Part shown: positions 43,611 to 53,362 of the stretch, one piece after another
Numbering within the stretch: the first letter of the stretch is position 1
How the letters are laid out: every line of letters starts with the position of its first letter
Assembly (NCBI GenBank): GCA_016213785.1
Contig: JACQZQ010000021.1
Location: forward strand, 1-64,000
DNA: 64,000 nucleotides
DNA from: Acidobacteriota bacterium
Lineage (GTDB): Bacteria; Acidobacteriota; Blastocatellia; Chloracidobacteriales; JADJPF01
Direction of reading: 5' to 3'
Notes under the pieces: generated by a model
Databases searched by the model: none
Told to the model about the DNA's origin: nothing
The model's input: the letters and a program-made list of their open reading frames with translations, nothing else
Program-made: the position numbers and the translations under genes

Positions 43611-44159
43611 TTAGCATTTTTTAGATAAACCAACTAGATTTGCTGTCTCACTAGTTCCACAACAAGACATAGCAGTCTTTGAAGTTTCTGAAATAGTTGT
43701 TTGATTAGAAGTAGTGTCTACTGGAACTTCTTTATTTTCATCAGTTACACAGCACATAGAGGTTTCTGCTAAATTATCTTGAAGCACTACAAAAACTTCC
43801 CATTCATTGCCATCAGGGTCTTGTGCCCAAGTTTTATCTTGGATTGCATAACAACAGTTTGTTTGCATTTCATCACGAGGAGTTAAACCAAACTTTATCC
43901 ATTGTTCGCGAACTGCCATGACATCTTCAGTTGTTGCAACCTGAATTCCAAGATGAGAAAGTGCACCTCGTTCTTTTACTGCTATTTGATTAAGTGCTAA
44001 GTTAAGAGGTGGGTTTGCTACATCAAACTTTGCATAACCATTGCGAACTTTTGATGGCTCAACACCAAATAGCTTTTTATAAAATTCAATACTGTTTTTA
44101 ACATTACTAACGTTTAATGATATATGTGCTTTAAGACTTTGTATTGGTAAGCTGTTCAT
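43611..44159 (-). CDS. arsI: ArsI C-As lyase (organoarsenical demethylase), vicinal oxygen chelate fold (182 aa)
   Basis: Glyoxalase/dioxygenase fold: [20 protein letters not shown] with H12, [10 protein letters not shown] with H69, [10 protein letters not shown] with the vicinal C102-C103 pair that binds As(III), and [13 protein letters not shown] with E121. H, H and E are the expected Fe(II) ligands. ArsI splits the C-As bond of trivalent methyl- or aromatic arsenicals, releasing arsenite for Acr3. The C-terminal ~55 residues are Ser/Thr-rich with extra Cys ([21 protein letters not shown]) and could bind further As(III) or metal. It is the first gene of the operon. Confidence 0.9.
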   Translation of the reverse strand: MNSLPIQSLKAHISLNVSNVKNSIEFYKKLFGVEPSKVRNGYAKFDVANPPLNLALNQIAVKERGALSHLGIQVATTEDVMAVREQWIKFGLTPRDEMQTNCCYAIQDKTWAQDPDGNEWEVFVVLQDNLAETSMCCVTDENKEVPVDTTSNQTTISETSKTAMSCCGTSETANLVGLSKKC

Positions 44160-44210
44160 AATTTAGATTCTCCTTTTATTTAATTTATATGCCTAAACGA
44201 ATATATTGTT

Positions 44211-44238
44211 ATTATGTTCCAAAAATAATATATGTCAA
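44211..44238 (-). promoter_or_regulatory. arsI-acr3-arsC promoter
   Basis: On the minus strand, -35 TTGACA (44238-44233), a 16-bp spacer and -10 CATAAT (44216-44211) lie upstream of AAGGAG and ATG 44159. The hexamers are close to consensus. The -35 box lies inside the inverted repeat 44228-44247. Confidence 0.6.
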
Positions 44239-44247
44239 GTCATATAT
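44228..44247. promoter_or_regulatory. Candidate operator over the arsI -35 box
   Basis: atatatg-tcaagt-catatat: two perfect 7-bp arms with a 6-bp spacer. The spacer length equals that of the arsR site, but the arm sequence differs (no GCA), so identity of the repressor is uncertain. Confidence 0.5.
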
Positions 44248-44617
44248 CACAAAATTTTGTAAAAAAATAACTATTACAAGAAACAAGAAAAAGAAGTTTA
44301 ATCTAGAGTTTTTAGGATTATGTTTTTATACTTTAGCAGACAAATTAAGTTACGATTACTAAACTCCAATGGGTAAAGAAGTTTTAGGTTGATAAGGTTT
44401 GGAGTTTTATTAAAAGTCTTAAATATTTTAATATTGCACTATTATTGTTATGTATTGTTATGTTTAGCATAGAAACAATTCTACTCATCTACATATAACT
44501 GTTATGCTACATATAGTTTTCCAATGCTAGACAATGTATATATATAATTGATATGCTATCTTATAGAAAATATATTATTTACACCCATTTACATCGTAAT
44601 CTACTAATAACACTTAT

Positions 44618-47600
44618 ATGATAGTACTAAATACTATATGGTCAACATCAGGTAATTTGGCTATTTGGGCTGAGAGTTTATTACTTTTTGAGCAATTTCT
44701 AGCCAGGAGAGAAAAAAATAAAACAGCTAATAAACCTAGTAAAAACCAAACTAAAACCCTAGAACATCCTTTTAGTTGCCCTACTAACTCAATATCAGAG
44801 ATAATAAGTTTATACTTTCAAATAGACAAAAAACTTTTAGAATCAGAAAACAAAATATTATCAAGAAAGCTTTTGGCTAATAAAAAAGCGAGTAAAGATA
44901 GTAGCAATTTAGTTACACTATTTTTACCAACTGCTGATAACCTACCCCAACCATCTCATCCATTATTTAGAGATTTAATCTCTGAGCATAAACCAAAAGA
45001 ATTATCAGCCTGGCAAGTTCCTAATCTAGAACTAAAAACGGATTTAGCCTTAGATCTTTTGTTGTCCTTACCTAGAAAAGCACCAACAGGAATTATCTTT
45101 AGCGATTCTTTACTATTTTTTAGTGAACTGGCAAAATTTGCCCTTAAATTAGTTGTTCAAGGAAAAATTCTTCCTACTATAGAAAAAAGAGGCGATAGCT
45201 TTTTTGCACGTTGGCAGCCTATTCTTAATGCTGAAGCAGAAATATTTCAAACAAAACAGTTAATGGAACTAATGCCTCTTTCACTATGCTGGGCAATTGG
45301 GACTCCAAAACCAAACACTACCATCACAACTATTTTTCAACTAGCTTTGAAATGTCTAGTTGATGGGCTAGTTAGAAAAACTTTATCAGGGACTAAGCTT
45401 TTTACTGCTAATAAAAAATACTCTTCCACTCATCAAGAATGGTTAACGGCTTTACTCTCAGAACCTAAAATAACCACTGACCAAACAGAATTAAATTCTT
45501 TTTATAAAGTAATTAATAATTGGCATAATTCTGCTTTTAAGGCTACAGGACAACTACGCACTTGTTTTCGTCTTTCTGAACCTCCTTCTGAGCCTCAATT
45601 TGTTGAAATTATAAGAACTCGCAAAAGAGCTATAAAGAAAACGGCTGAAGAAAACGAACGGAAAACAGATTTTCTCCCACAAACAACAAAAGAATGGAAG
45701 GTAGATTTTCTTTTGCAAGCAATAGATGACAAAAGCCTATTAGTACCTGCTGAAATGGTTTGGAAAACAAAAGGTAAAGTCCTTAAATTTTCTTCTAGAG
45801 AGTTTGAAAACCCACAAGAGAGGCTTTTAACAGATCTTGGCAAATCAATTCGCCTTTACCCAGAACTTGAATCAGCCTTAAAAACGGCTAGACCCATTTC
45901 ATTATCTCTAGATACAACAGGAGCTTATAAGTTTTTACGAGAAGTAATGCCACTTCTTGAACAATCTGGTTTTGGGGTGTTAGTCCCAAGCTGGTATGGT
46001 CGTCCACTACTTCGCCCAGGTGCAAAACTTACCGCTCAACCTACAAAAAGCAAAGCTACTGGCTCAAGCTTACTTGGGTTAGATGGAATTTGTGATTATC
46101 AGTGGAAACTCGCTATTGGTGAAGAAGAACTATCTTATGAAGATTTTCTTAAACTAGCTAAATTAAAAGTACCGCTAGTTAAAATACGCGGGCAATGGGT
46201 TGAGCTTAAGACAGAAGAAATACAGGCCGCAATAGCTTTTTTTGAAAAAAAACACTTATCAGGAGAGATGACTGTAAATGAAGTTTTGCGAATAGGGTTA
46301 GGGTTAGAAGGTGAAAAACTAGGTGTTCCTGTTGTTGGCTTTGAAACTTCTGGTTGGTTAAAAGAGTTTTTAGCTGAAAATAGCGAACAAAAATTAATCC
46401 AGCAAAAAACCCCAAAAGGCTTTGTTGGCAAGCTAAGACCTTATCAAGAGAGAGGGTTATCTTGGTTAACTTTCTTAAATAAGTTAGGGATGGGAGCTTG
46501 TTTAGCAGATGACATGGGTTTAGGAAAAACTATTCAACTACTAGCTTTACTTGTATTAGAAAGACAAAACTCAGATACAAAACAAAATCCTACATTGTTA
46601 GTTTGCCCAATGTCAGTAGTAGGAAATTGGCAAAGAGAAGCAACACGTTTTGCTCCAAGCCTAAAAGTACAAATTCATCATGGGGCAGAACGCCTTACTG
46701 ATAAAGAGTTTGTAGAAGAAGGGCAAAAAGCTGATTTAGTTATCACTACTTATGGGCTAGTTACTAGAGATCAAAATTTACTCTCAGAAGTAACTTGGGC
46801 AAGAATTGTTTTAGATGAAGCACAAAATATTAAAAATCCTGATGCTAAACAGACTAAAGCTATTCGTGGTCTTGCTAGTCAAAGCAGAATTGCATTAACA
46901 GGAACACCTGTAGAAAACCGCTTGTCAGAACTTTGGTCAATAATGGAATTTCTTAATCCTGGTTTACTTGGGTCAGCTAGCAATTTTAGTAGACAGTTTT
47001 CTACCCCAATAGAGCGTTATAGAGATAAAGAAAAAGCTACTCTGCTCAAGCAATTAACACAACCTTTTATTCTTCGTAGATTAAAAACAGATAAAAAGAT
47101 TATTCAAGATTTACCTGAAAAAATTGAAATGAAAACTTTTTGTAACCTTACTTCTGAACAAGCATCACTTTATCAAGCAGTAGTTGATGAAATGATGCAA
47201 AAGATTGAAAAAAGTGAAGAAAAAAGTATTGAACGTAAAGGTATGGTTTTGGCTACGTTGATGAAATTAAAACAAGTTTGTAACCATCCTGTGCAAATGC
47301 TGCAAGATGGTTCAAGCGTGGCAGAACGTTCAGGTAAATTGGCTAGATTAGAAGAAATTATAGAAGAAGTTTTGGAATCTGGGGATAAAGTACTTTGTTT
47401 TAGTCAATTTGCTGAAATGGGAAAAATGCTTAAATCACATCTTCAAGAAAAATTTGGTTGTGAAATCCTATTTTTACAAGGCGCAACAACTAAAAAAGCT
47501 CGTGACAAAATGGTGGAAAGATTTCAATCAGACAACGGGCCATCAATTTTTATTCTTTCACTAAAAGCAGGTGGTGTAGGTCTTAATTTAACAGCAGCAC

Positions 47601-47920
47601 AACACGTTATCCATTTTGATAGATGGTGGAATCCTGCTGTAGAAGCACAAGCAACCGACCGAGCTTTTCGTATTGGGCAAAAGAAAAATGTTCAAGTAAG
47701 AAAATTTGTTTGTATTGGAACAATAGAGGAAAAAATAGACCTCCTTATTGAACAAAAGAAAGAACTAGCTAATAACATTGTTGGAACAGGTGAAAATTGG
47801 TTAACTGAACTATCAAACAGCGAACTACGCCAACTTGTTGCATTATCAAAAGATGCAGTCTCAGAGTCTGCATCTAAAATGTCTACAACAAGTAAGAAAG
47901 CCAAAAAAGTCTCAAACTAA
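44618..47920 (+). CDS. SNF2-family DEAD/H-like helicase ATPase (1100 aa)
   Basis: The C-terminal half is a Swi2/Snf2 motor: RPYQERGLSWLTFL, DDMGLGKTIQLL (Walker A), VLDEAQNIKN (motif II), ALTGTPVENRLSELWSIM (motif III), then FSQFAEMGKML, LKAGGVGLNL and DRWWNPAVEAQATDRAFRIGQ (motifs IV-VI). The N-terminal ~550 residues fit the SNF2 helicase-associated bacterial region. These ATPases move DNA or remodel DNA-protein complexes; bacterial members include RapA-like and HepA-like enzymes with an unclear role. No ribosome site is seen before ATG 44618. A SWIM-finger gene follows 14 bp later. Confidence 0.93.
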   Translation: MIVLNTIWSTSGNLAIWAESLLLFEQFLARREKNKTANKPSKNQTKTLEHPFSCPTNSISEIISLYFQIDKKLLESENKILSRKLLANKKASKDSSNLVTLFLPTADNLPQPSHPLFRDLISEHKPKELSAWQVPNLELKTDLALDLLLSLPRKAPTGIIFSDSLLFFSELAKFALKLVVQGKILPTIEKRGDSFFARWQPILNAEAEIFQTKQLMELMPLSLCWAIGTPKPNTTITTIFQLALKCLVDGLVRKTLSGTKLFTANKKYSSTHQEWLTALLSEPKITTDQTELNSFYKVINNWHNSAFKATGQLRTCFRLSEPPSEPQFVEIIRTRKRAIKKTAEENERKTDFLPQTTKEWKVDFLLQAIDDKSLLVPAEMVWKTKGKVLKFSSREFENPQERLLTDLGKSIRLYPELESALKTARPISLSLDTTGAYKFLREVMPLLEQSGFGVLVPSWYGRPLLRPGAKLTAQPTKSKATGSSLLGLDGICDYQWKLAIGEEELSYEDFLKLAKLKVPLVKIRGQWVELKTEEIQAAIAFFEKKHLSGEMTVNEVLRIGLGLEGEKLGVPVVGFETSGWLKEFLAENSEQKLIQQKTPKGFVGKLRPYQERGLSWLTFLNKLGMGACLADDMGLGKTIQLLALLVLERQNSDTKQNPTLLVCPMSVVGNWQREATRFAPSLKVQIHHGAERLTDKEFVEEGQKADLVITTYGLVTRDQNLLSEVTWARIVLDEAQNIKNPDAKQTKAIRGLASQSRIALTGTPVENRLSELWSIMEFLNPGLLGSASNFSRQFSTPIERYRDKEKATLLKQLTQPFILRRLKTDKKIIQDLPEKIEMKTFCNLTSEQASLYQAVVDEMMQKIEKSEEKSIERKGMVLATLMKLKQVCNHPVQMLQDGSSVAERSGKLARLEEIIEEVLESGDKVLCFSQFAEMGKMLKSHLQEKFGCEILFLQGATTKKARDKMVERFQSDNGPSIFILSLKAGGVGLNLTAAQHVIHFDRWWNPAVEAQATDRAFRIGQKKNVQVRKFVCIGTIEEKIDLLIEQKKELANNIVGTGENWLTELSNSELRQLVALSKDAVSESASKMSTTSKKAKKVSN

Positions 47921-47934
47921 CTTAGGAGGAATTT

Positions 47935-48825
47935 ATGTGGGGTTGGAATAGGAGAAATTCTTCTGGGCCTCGTCCAGTTAAAGATGGTATTAAAGCTAAG
48001 AAACAAAGAGGCACGATAGGGGAGACTTGGTGGTCAAAAAGGTTTTTAGAGGTATTGCACTCATTTAACATAGGGGCAAGGCTAGATAGAGGACGCAGTT
48101 ATGCACGTAGAGGGCAAGTTATAAATATAGATATAGAAGAAGGTTTAGTGAGTGCTAAAGTACAAGGTTCCCGCTCAACACCTTATAAAATCAAGATAAA
48201 GCTAAAGGCATTATCCAAAAAAGAATGGGAGCAAGTAGAAAAAGCTCTTGTAGAGAGAGCAATATTTTTAGCAAGCTTACTAGCAGGAGAAATGCCTAAA
48301 GATATTGAAGAGGCATTTATAGGAGTAAACCTATCACTTTTTCCAAGCCGTATATCAGATTTAAACACAGAATGTAGCTGCCCAGATTGGTCAAACCCTT
48401 GTAAACACATAGCAGCGGTTTATTATATTTTGGCAGAACAATTTGATGAAGACCCATTTTTGCTTTTTACTTGGAGAGGTCGCACTAAAGAAGAATTGAT
48501 TGAAAAACTAAGGTCGCTCAGAGGGGTCGGCACAGATCTTGATATTAAAAATAATTCTCAAAAAGAAGTACCAAACATTTTGACTTCAACTTTGCCTGAA
48601 GTGCCAATACCAAGCCTAAATGATAGCTTAGAGAATTTTTGGCAAGCTAGGGCAAGTTTTTCAGAGCTTTCTTTTCAACTAGAAAAAGTTTCTGTACCTG
48701 ATGCAATGATAAGGCAATTAGAACCATTAAGTTTAAGTGTTGCAGATAAAAAAGTATCAGATATTCTTTCAGAAATCTATAGAGTATTATCAAATAAAGC
48801 TATTGATAAAGCTTTTAATAAATAA
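47935..48825 (+). CDS. SWIM zinc-finger protein partnered with SNF2 ATPase (296 aa)
   Basis: The SWIM motif TECSCPDWSNPCKH (CxCx7CxH) is at about residues 140-155, followed by IAAVYYILAEQFDEDPF, the usual continuation in this family. The N-terminus (GETWWSKRFLEVL, RGRSYARRGQV) is also typical. SWIM domains bind DNA or proteins, and bacterial members are commonly encoded next to a SNF2 gene. AGGAGG lies 6 nt before the ATG, and the 14-bp spacing indicates one operon. Partnership is inferred from position and family. Confidence 0.88.
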   Translation: MWGWNRRNSSGPRPVKDGIKAKKQRGTIGETWWSKRFLEVLHSFNIGARLDRGRSYARRGQVINIDIEEGLVSAKVQGSRSTPYKIKIKLKALSKKEWEQVEKALVERAIFLASLLAGEMPKDIEEAFIGVNLSLFPSRISDLNTECSCPDWSNPCKHIAAVYYILAEQFDEDPFLLFTWRGRTKEELIEKLRSLRGVGTDLDIKNNSQKEVPNILTSTLPEVPIPSLNDSLENFWQARASFSELSFQLEKVSVPDAMIRQLEPLSLSVADKKVSDILSEIYRVLSNKAIDKAFNK

Positions 48826-48936
48826 AAATTGGTAGCGGTCTAAAATAATACTATTGCTGATAATTTATTGTTAAACCTAGTTTTGTGGTTAACAATAAAC
48901 TATAATTGAGTATATTTTTTCACCACTACCAATTTT
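48825..48936. repeat. Nested inverted repeat between convergent genes
   Basis: Outer arms aaaattggtagcggt (48825-48839) and accactaccaatttt (48922-48936) match at 14 of 15 positions. Inner arms tttattgttaaacc (48864-48877) and ggttaacaataaa (48887-48899) match with one extra base. It begins at the SWIM gene stop and may be a terminator or a palindromic mobile element. Confidence 0.6.
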
Positions 48937-48989
48937 TCTACTCTAGATATTTTAGATATTTAATGAGCTAAATTTTGGTGGTCTTTTGC

Positions 48990-50234
48990 TCAGTTAAAAT
49001 CACGTAAACTAAAAATAAACGTTGCAGATGTTCCATTAGCAGTAATTATCAAGGTATTTTGGCCTGCTTTTAAGTTTGCTTTTCTTCTTGCACCTTTGAT
49101 TGTTAGAGTGCTGTCTGTTTGGCCTATCAATCTACTACTTAAGTCTTGACCATTAATCATTATTCTTGCACCACTAGACCCAAAACCTTGTCCTGTAACA
49201 AAAAGGAGATTTTTCTCTCTAACAACGGAACTTATTATTACAGCCCGATCAACTGTTAGATTAAAGCTAGTTTCTGAGGTTAAGCCACCTGAATCTATAG
49301 CACGGACTGTTACTCTACCGCCTTGATCAAGGGATCTTGGGGAAAAGGTTAAGATTGCGCCTCCACTTACATCGCTACCCACATTTATTAAAGAGAGTGG
49401 GGCTGTAGGAACAGAAAACCTTAGAGTATCATTATCTGGGTCACTTGCACGAACTGTGACTCTTAAAGTATCTCCGACTTTTACTCTTTGATCTGGCACA
49501 GTAGCAATCATTGGAGCACGATTAGTGGCTGTTACAAAAATAATAAAAGAAGCATTAGAAAATAGACCTGTTGTATTTGTTGCAGTAACTGTACAAACGC
49601 TTTGACCAACATCTGAGGCCTGCGGAGAAATTACTAAAGTTAGTCCCATTATAGTAATAAAATTGCCTCTATCACACTTAATACTTAATGTAAGAGGTTG
49701 GCCTTGAGGATCAGTAACATTTACATTTACTCTAACAGTCTGTCCAGCTTGGACTGTTACATCAGGAACTACAAAATTAGGCATGATTTCATCATCTATT
49801 GACCTAGTAAAATTTCCTGACAGTACCAATTTGTTTTCTTTATAGATACTAATATTTTTTATAGTTTTGACCGAAATAATTTGTTTTGGAAGAGGTTGGA
49901 TTTCATCTAGTTGGCTTTTACTAGGTTGTGAGCTATAAGAAAATTCAATTGCTCCTTGCTTATCACTCTGTTTTATATCAATGATATTTGAATCAACTGC
50001 TAAACTATATTCTGTGTTAGGTTCTAAATCAGTAGCAATAACTTGAAATTTTTGAACTAGTTTTTTACCAGTTTTAACAAAAGTTTTTGCCATTCCTGAA
50101 CTAATTTGAGAATCAACATTTTTTAATGTTGCTATTTGTTTTTGCCCCTTTTCATTTGCTAGGGTTAGGTTTGAATTCCCAACAACTAAAAGCAACATTA
50201 ATGCAGTAATACCTGCAAAAATAGCTCTCAACAT
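48990..50234 (-). CDS. Secreted protein with cadherin/Ig-like domains and TIG-like C-terminus (414 aa)
   Basis: ATG 50234 was selected: AGGAGG lies 6 nt upstream and it gives a signal peptide (RAIFAGITALMLLLVVG). The central part carries two cadherin-like/Big folds with repeated phrases VPDVTVQAGQTVRVNVNVTD and VPDQRVKVGDTLRVTVRASD, each followed by a glycine-rich FNLTV/FIIFV end. The last ~75 residues (GQGFGSSGARIMINGQDLS, then ITANGTSATFIFSL) match the C-terminal TIG-like module of the two NHL proteins. It is exported and may be surface-associated. It follows the S53 peptidase gene on the same strand by 155 bp. Confidence 0.8.
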   Translation of the reverse strand: MLRAIFAGITALMLLLVVGNSNLTLANEKGQKQIATLKNVDSQISSGMAKTFVKTGKKLVQKFQVIATDLEPNTEYSLAVDSNIIDIKQSDKQGAIEFSYSSQPSKSQLDEIQPLPKQIISVKTIKNISIYKENKLVLSGNFTRSIDDEIMPNFVVPDVTVQAGQTVRVNVNVTDPQGQPLTLSIKCDRGNFITIMGLTLVISPQASDVGQSVCTVTATNTTGLFSNASFIIFVTATNRAPMIATVPDQRVKVGDTLRVTVRASDPDNDTLRFSVPTAPLSLINVGSDVSGGAILTFSPRSLDQGGRVTVRAIDSGGLTSETSFNLTVDRAVIISSVVREKNLLFVTGQGFGSSGARIMINGQDLSSRLIGQTDSTLTIKGARRKANLKAGQNTLIITANGTSATFIFSLRDFN

Positions 50235-50389
50235 AATTTCCTCCTTTACATTTACAAATATTTGTTTTAACAAAAGCTAATCTTTAGGCTTAAATCATAC
50301 CTTAAACTACAAAACCTATTACATCAATAGGAACTTAGACCGATGAGCAGAATTAAGCCTAGATCAAACTATTATGTTATAGCTAAGCC

Positions 50390-53194
50390 TCATTCTATCA
50401 ATAAATTAAGCCTTAAAGTACGAACTCTCCCTAAATCATCTTGGCCTGTAAAGAGTACTTCTTGTATTCCTATTGGCCCACTTTTTTGTGCTTTTAATGA
50501 AAAGCTTAAGCTATTTTCTGTTGTAGACTGTATGTTTGGCGTAAGTTTTAGTTTTAATGAATCAGTATTAGGTGCAGTTACAGTTACTCTACCAGTAAAA
50601 TTAGCAATTCTATCAATCCTAATTGGGAAAGAGAGTTTTTGTCCGCGAGTAATTTTCAGTTGTGGCGAGTCAAAAACTAAAGAAAAATCAGGTTGAATTA
50701 CTTTTAACATTGCTAAAGTAGTACTAGAAATTTGCTCTCCACCACTATTTCTAGCTGTTCCAATAAGAGTTAGCTTAAAATCTCCTTGAGTATTAGCACT
50801 AGTACTAATTTGTATTACATCTGTATTTCCAGAGGATACTAAAATTCTTGGTGCAGTAATTTTAATGGTTGGGTCTGATGGCTCAACCATAACATTTAAG
50901 CTGATTTCTCCTCTAAAATTACCTGCTGTTTGTGAGGCAAGAGTAAAACTAGTGCTAGCACCTGCCACAACTGTTTGTAAACTAGGGCTTACGCTTAAAG
51001 TAAAGCTCTCTTGAATAGGGGTAATAATACTAAAATTACCTTGGCTAATACCAAAACCGCTATTACCTACTTGATCAATAGATGTAACTCGGATACGCGC
51101 TTGTGTAGTAGGTGAGTTTGGTATTGTAAAAATAAAGTTTTGTGCACTTGGGGCTAGGCCTTTTGCAACCGATATAGGGAAAGTTGCTCCACCATCTAAA
51201 GATAAATCAATGTTATGTTGAGTTATAGGGGAATTATCTGTTGTTTGCCAATCTATACGGATTTTATCAGCTATCTTAAACATATCTCCTGATTGAGGAG
51301 AGCTAACTCTAACTATAGGAGCTATTTTATCTGGAGCAAAATTTTTTACTAGTAATTCTACATTAGGAACACCCCAACCTGTTACAAGGTCATAACCTCT
51401 TGAAGCTAAAAACCCTTTTGCACCTGTTTGAGCGCAAGGACTACGAGGAGAAGTATTATTATTACCGAAAGTTACATCTCTAAAAACTGCTGCTCCTGAA
51501 TTATTAAATTGCTCTTTGCCTAAACGATAAATTTCGCTATTAGGAGAGCCTTGTACAGAACCTTTGGCTTGATTTATTAAAGCCATAATTCCAGCCCAAA
51601 GAGGTGCAGATTGACTAGTACCAAAAGCAATAAAGCCATTACTATTTACAATAATTGCTGTACCTGGATTACCTGCAAGTAAAGCAATATCAGGAATAAC
51701 ACGTTTTGTTCCTGATGGAACTCCTCCAGGAAAATCACTAGTCATTATTTGGTAGCTTGGGCGAGCAACTTTTTCGCTAACCCCCCCTCCTGTAGCACCA
51801 CCTCCCGTTGTTAGAGGGTTTCCATCACAGTCAAAACGCACTCCTGGAGGCTCATTCCAGACGCTTTCTTGACGAACACTTGATAAATCGCCAAAAAAAT
51901 CATATTCGCCAATAATTTGTGTCCCTCCAACAGCTGTAGCGCCATCATAACAAGCAGGGCAATTTATTGCAGCTTGACCAGAAGTACCACCAGGAAAACA
52001 TTCTGCACCTTCATCGCCTCCTGCAATAAAAAATGCTATTCCTTGGCTAACACCTTGTAGCATAAGCATTTGCTCAGCAACACTAAATACATTTGCTTCA
52101 CACCCTCCAAAACTTTCACTTACAATAGGAATCTTAAGTGTATTAATAATAAATTGTTCTGCTAAAAAAATATTCATAGCAGTAAGTTCTGGAATTAAGA
52201 TTAAATTTATTTCTGCCATTGGTGCAATTACTGAAACAGAGTCTATATCTAGTTCAGCCTCACCTTGAAATCTAACAGGAGGCATTTCTAAGCCTGGAGG
52301 AACAAATCTTTTAACATTAGTAAACGGTAAATCAAAGAGTTGACGGTGTAGATTAATATCATCATCTAAAACATTGGAATTAATAATAATTGCAACTCTT
52401 TGACCCTGACCTTGAATACCTGAATCAACAACGGGGGCAGTATTATAGGCTAGGGCAAAGTCATCAGGCCCAAAAAAAATAGGGCTGTTACCAATTTGAA
52501 AATTTTTTTCTATCTTTCTACCTTCTCTTACAGCATCTTTTAACATTTTTTGTTGTTCGGCAGAAAATGGGCGCAATTTGCTATTAGTTTTATATAAATA
52601 AGCATCGTTTAACCCATAAATATCACTAGCAATTGCTTTTAGTTCTTTAGGCAAAAGAGGCGCTTGGCTATTAGAATAAAAGACTCTACTGCTGCTATCT
52701 TCATATTCATTTATTTCTAGCTGAAAAGCTTTTTCTATAATGCTAGTTTGAGCACTAAAACTAATAGCTAAACGATTAGGCCAAGTTTCTTCTATGGTAA
52801 AACCTTGTGATACTAGCCAATTAATTGCAGTATTTATTTCACTGTCTGAACGTCCAAAACGTTTTCCAAATTCCTCAGGATTAAGCCATTTATGATAATT
52901 TGGTGAATTTTGGTCATAGAGTTCTTGGATTAAATTTCTTAACTCTATTTCTTTATCTAGCTTAAATGCCATAATTAAATTGAGTTTTCTATCAGCTTTT
53001 AGTTGGGACAATTTTTTACTTCTAAGAGCTAACTCTGGAACTTGTCCAGGTTGAAGTTTTTGTTTATTTAGCTCTATAACTTGTTGGGTAGTAAGACTAT
53101 TAGCACTACTAGGTATATTTTTTTGCTCACCTAGCAGAATAAAAATTAAAGTTAATAATAAAATTAAATAAAAAGTCTTTTTTAGGTAGTACAT
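50390..53194 (-). CDS. Secreted S53 (sedolisin/kumamolisin) peptidase with Ig-like tail (934 aa)
   Basis: Signal segment YYLKKTFYLILLLTLIFILLG. The pro-kumamolisin activation domain is at 30-200 (YHKWLNPEEFGKRFGRSDSE). The catalytic domain has E312 and D316 in GEAELDID, the oxyanion-type SESFGGCE, a Gly-rich TTGGGATGGGVS and the serine motif AFGTSQSAPLWAG (S about 527), plus the terminal DVTFGNN calcium region. S53 enzymes are secreted acid-active proteases, self-activated by loss of the prodomain. From about residue 625 there are a fibronectin-like domain and Ig-like repeats (SPSLQTVVAGASTSFTLAS), similar to those of the NHL protein at 35324-40306. Catalysis looks intact. Confidence 0.9.
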   Translation of the reverse strand: MYYLKKTFYLILLLTLIFILLGEQKNIPSSANSLTTQQVIELNKQKLQPGQVPELALRSKKLSQLKADRKLNLIMAFKLDKEIELRNLIQELYDQNSPNYHKWLNPEEFGKRFGRSDSEINTAINWLVSQGFTIEETWPNRLAISFSAQTSIIEKAFQLEINEYEDSSSRVFYSNSQAPLLPKELKAIASDIYGLNDAYLYKTNSKLRPFSAEQQKMLKDAVREGRKIEKNFQIGNSPIFFGPDDFALAYNTAPVVDSGIQGQGQRVAIIINSNVLDDDINLHRQLFDLPFTNVKRFVPPGLEMPPVRFQGEAELDIDSVSVIAPMAEINLILIPELTAMNIFLAEQFIINTLKIPIVSESFGGCEANVFSVAEQMLMLQGVSQGIAFFIAGGDEGAECFPGGTSGQAAINCPACYDGATAVGGTQIIGEYDFFGDLSSVRQESVWNEPPGVRFDCDGNPLTTGGGATGGGVSEKVARPSYQIMTSDFPGGVPSGTKRVIPDIALLAGNPGTAIIVNSNGFIAFGTSQSAPLWAGIMALINQAKGSVQGSPNSEIYRLGKEQFNNSGAAVFRDVTFGNNNTSPRSPCAQTGAKGFLASRGYDLVTGWGVPNVELLVKNFAPDKIAPIVRVSSPQSGDMFKIADKIRIDWQTTDNSPITQHNIDLSLDGGATFPISVAKGLAPSAQNFIFTIPNSPTTQARIRVTSIDQVGNSGFGISQGNFSIITPIQESFTLSVSPSLQTVVAGASTSFTLASQTAGNFRGEISLNVMVEPSDPTIKITAPRILVSSGNTDVIQISTSANTQGDFKLTLIGTARNSGGEQISSTTLAMLKVIQPDFSLVFDSPQLKITRGQKLSFPIRIDRIANFTGRVTVTAPNTDSLKLKLTPNIQSTTENSLSFSLKAQKSGPIGIQEVLFTGQDDLGRVRTLRLNLLIE

Positions 53195-53362
53195 AAAATT
53201 TTCCTGATTTAAATAATAGATTTAGTTGATATAATGAAGGCTAGCTTTAATAATAACTTACGTCAATCACTTTCTGTTAAGATACTACTTAAGCGAACTA
53301 TTATTTATTTTATTGCGTTTAGCTAAAAAACTCTTTGACTCTTTCTTACAAAATTTTTAATT

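Larger units (their letters stand above)
44160..44617. other. 458-bp divergent intergenic region between arsI and the SNF2 gene
   Basis: On the arsI side lie the promoter and the inverted-repeat operator candidate (44211-44247) and the AAGGAG ribosome site. The remaining ~350 bp towards the SNF2 gene are AT-rich without a clear gene, repeat or ribosome site. Confidence 0.6.
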
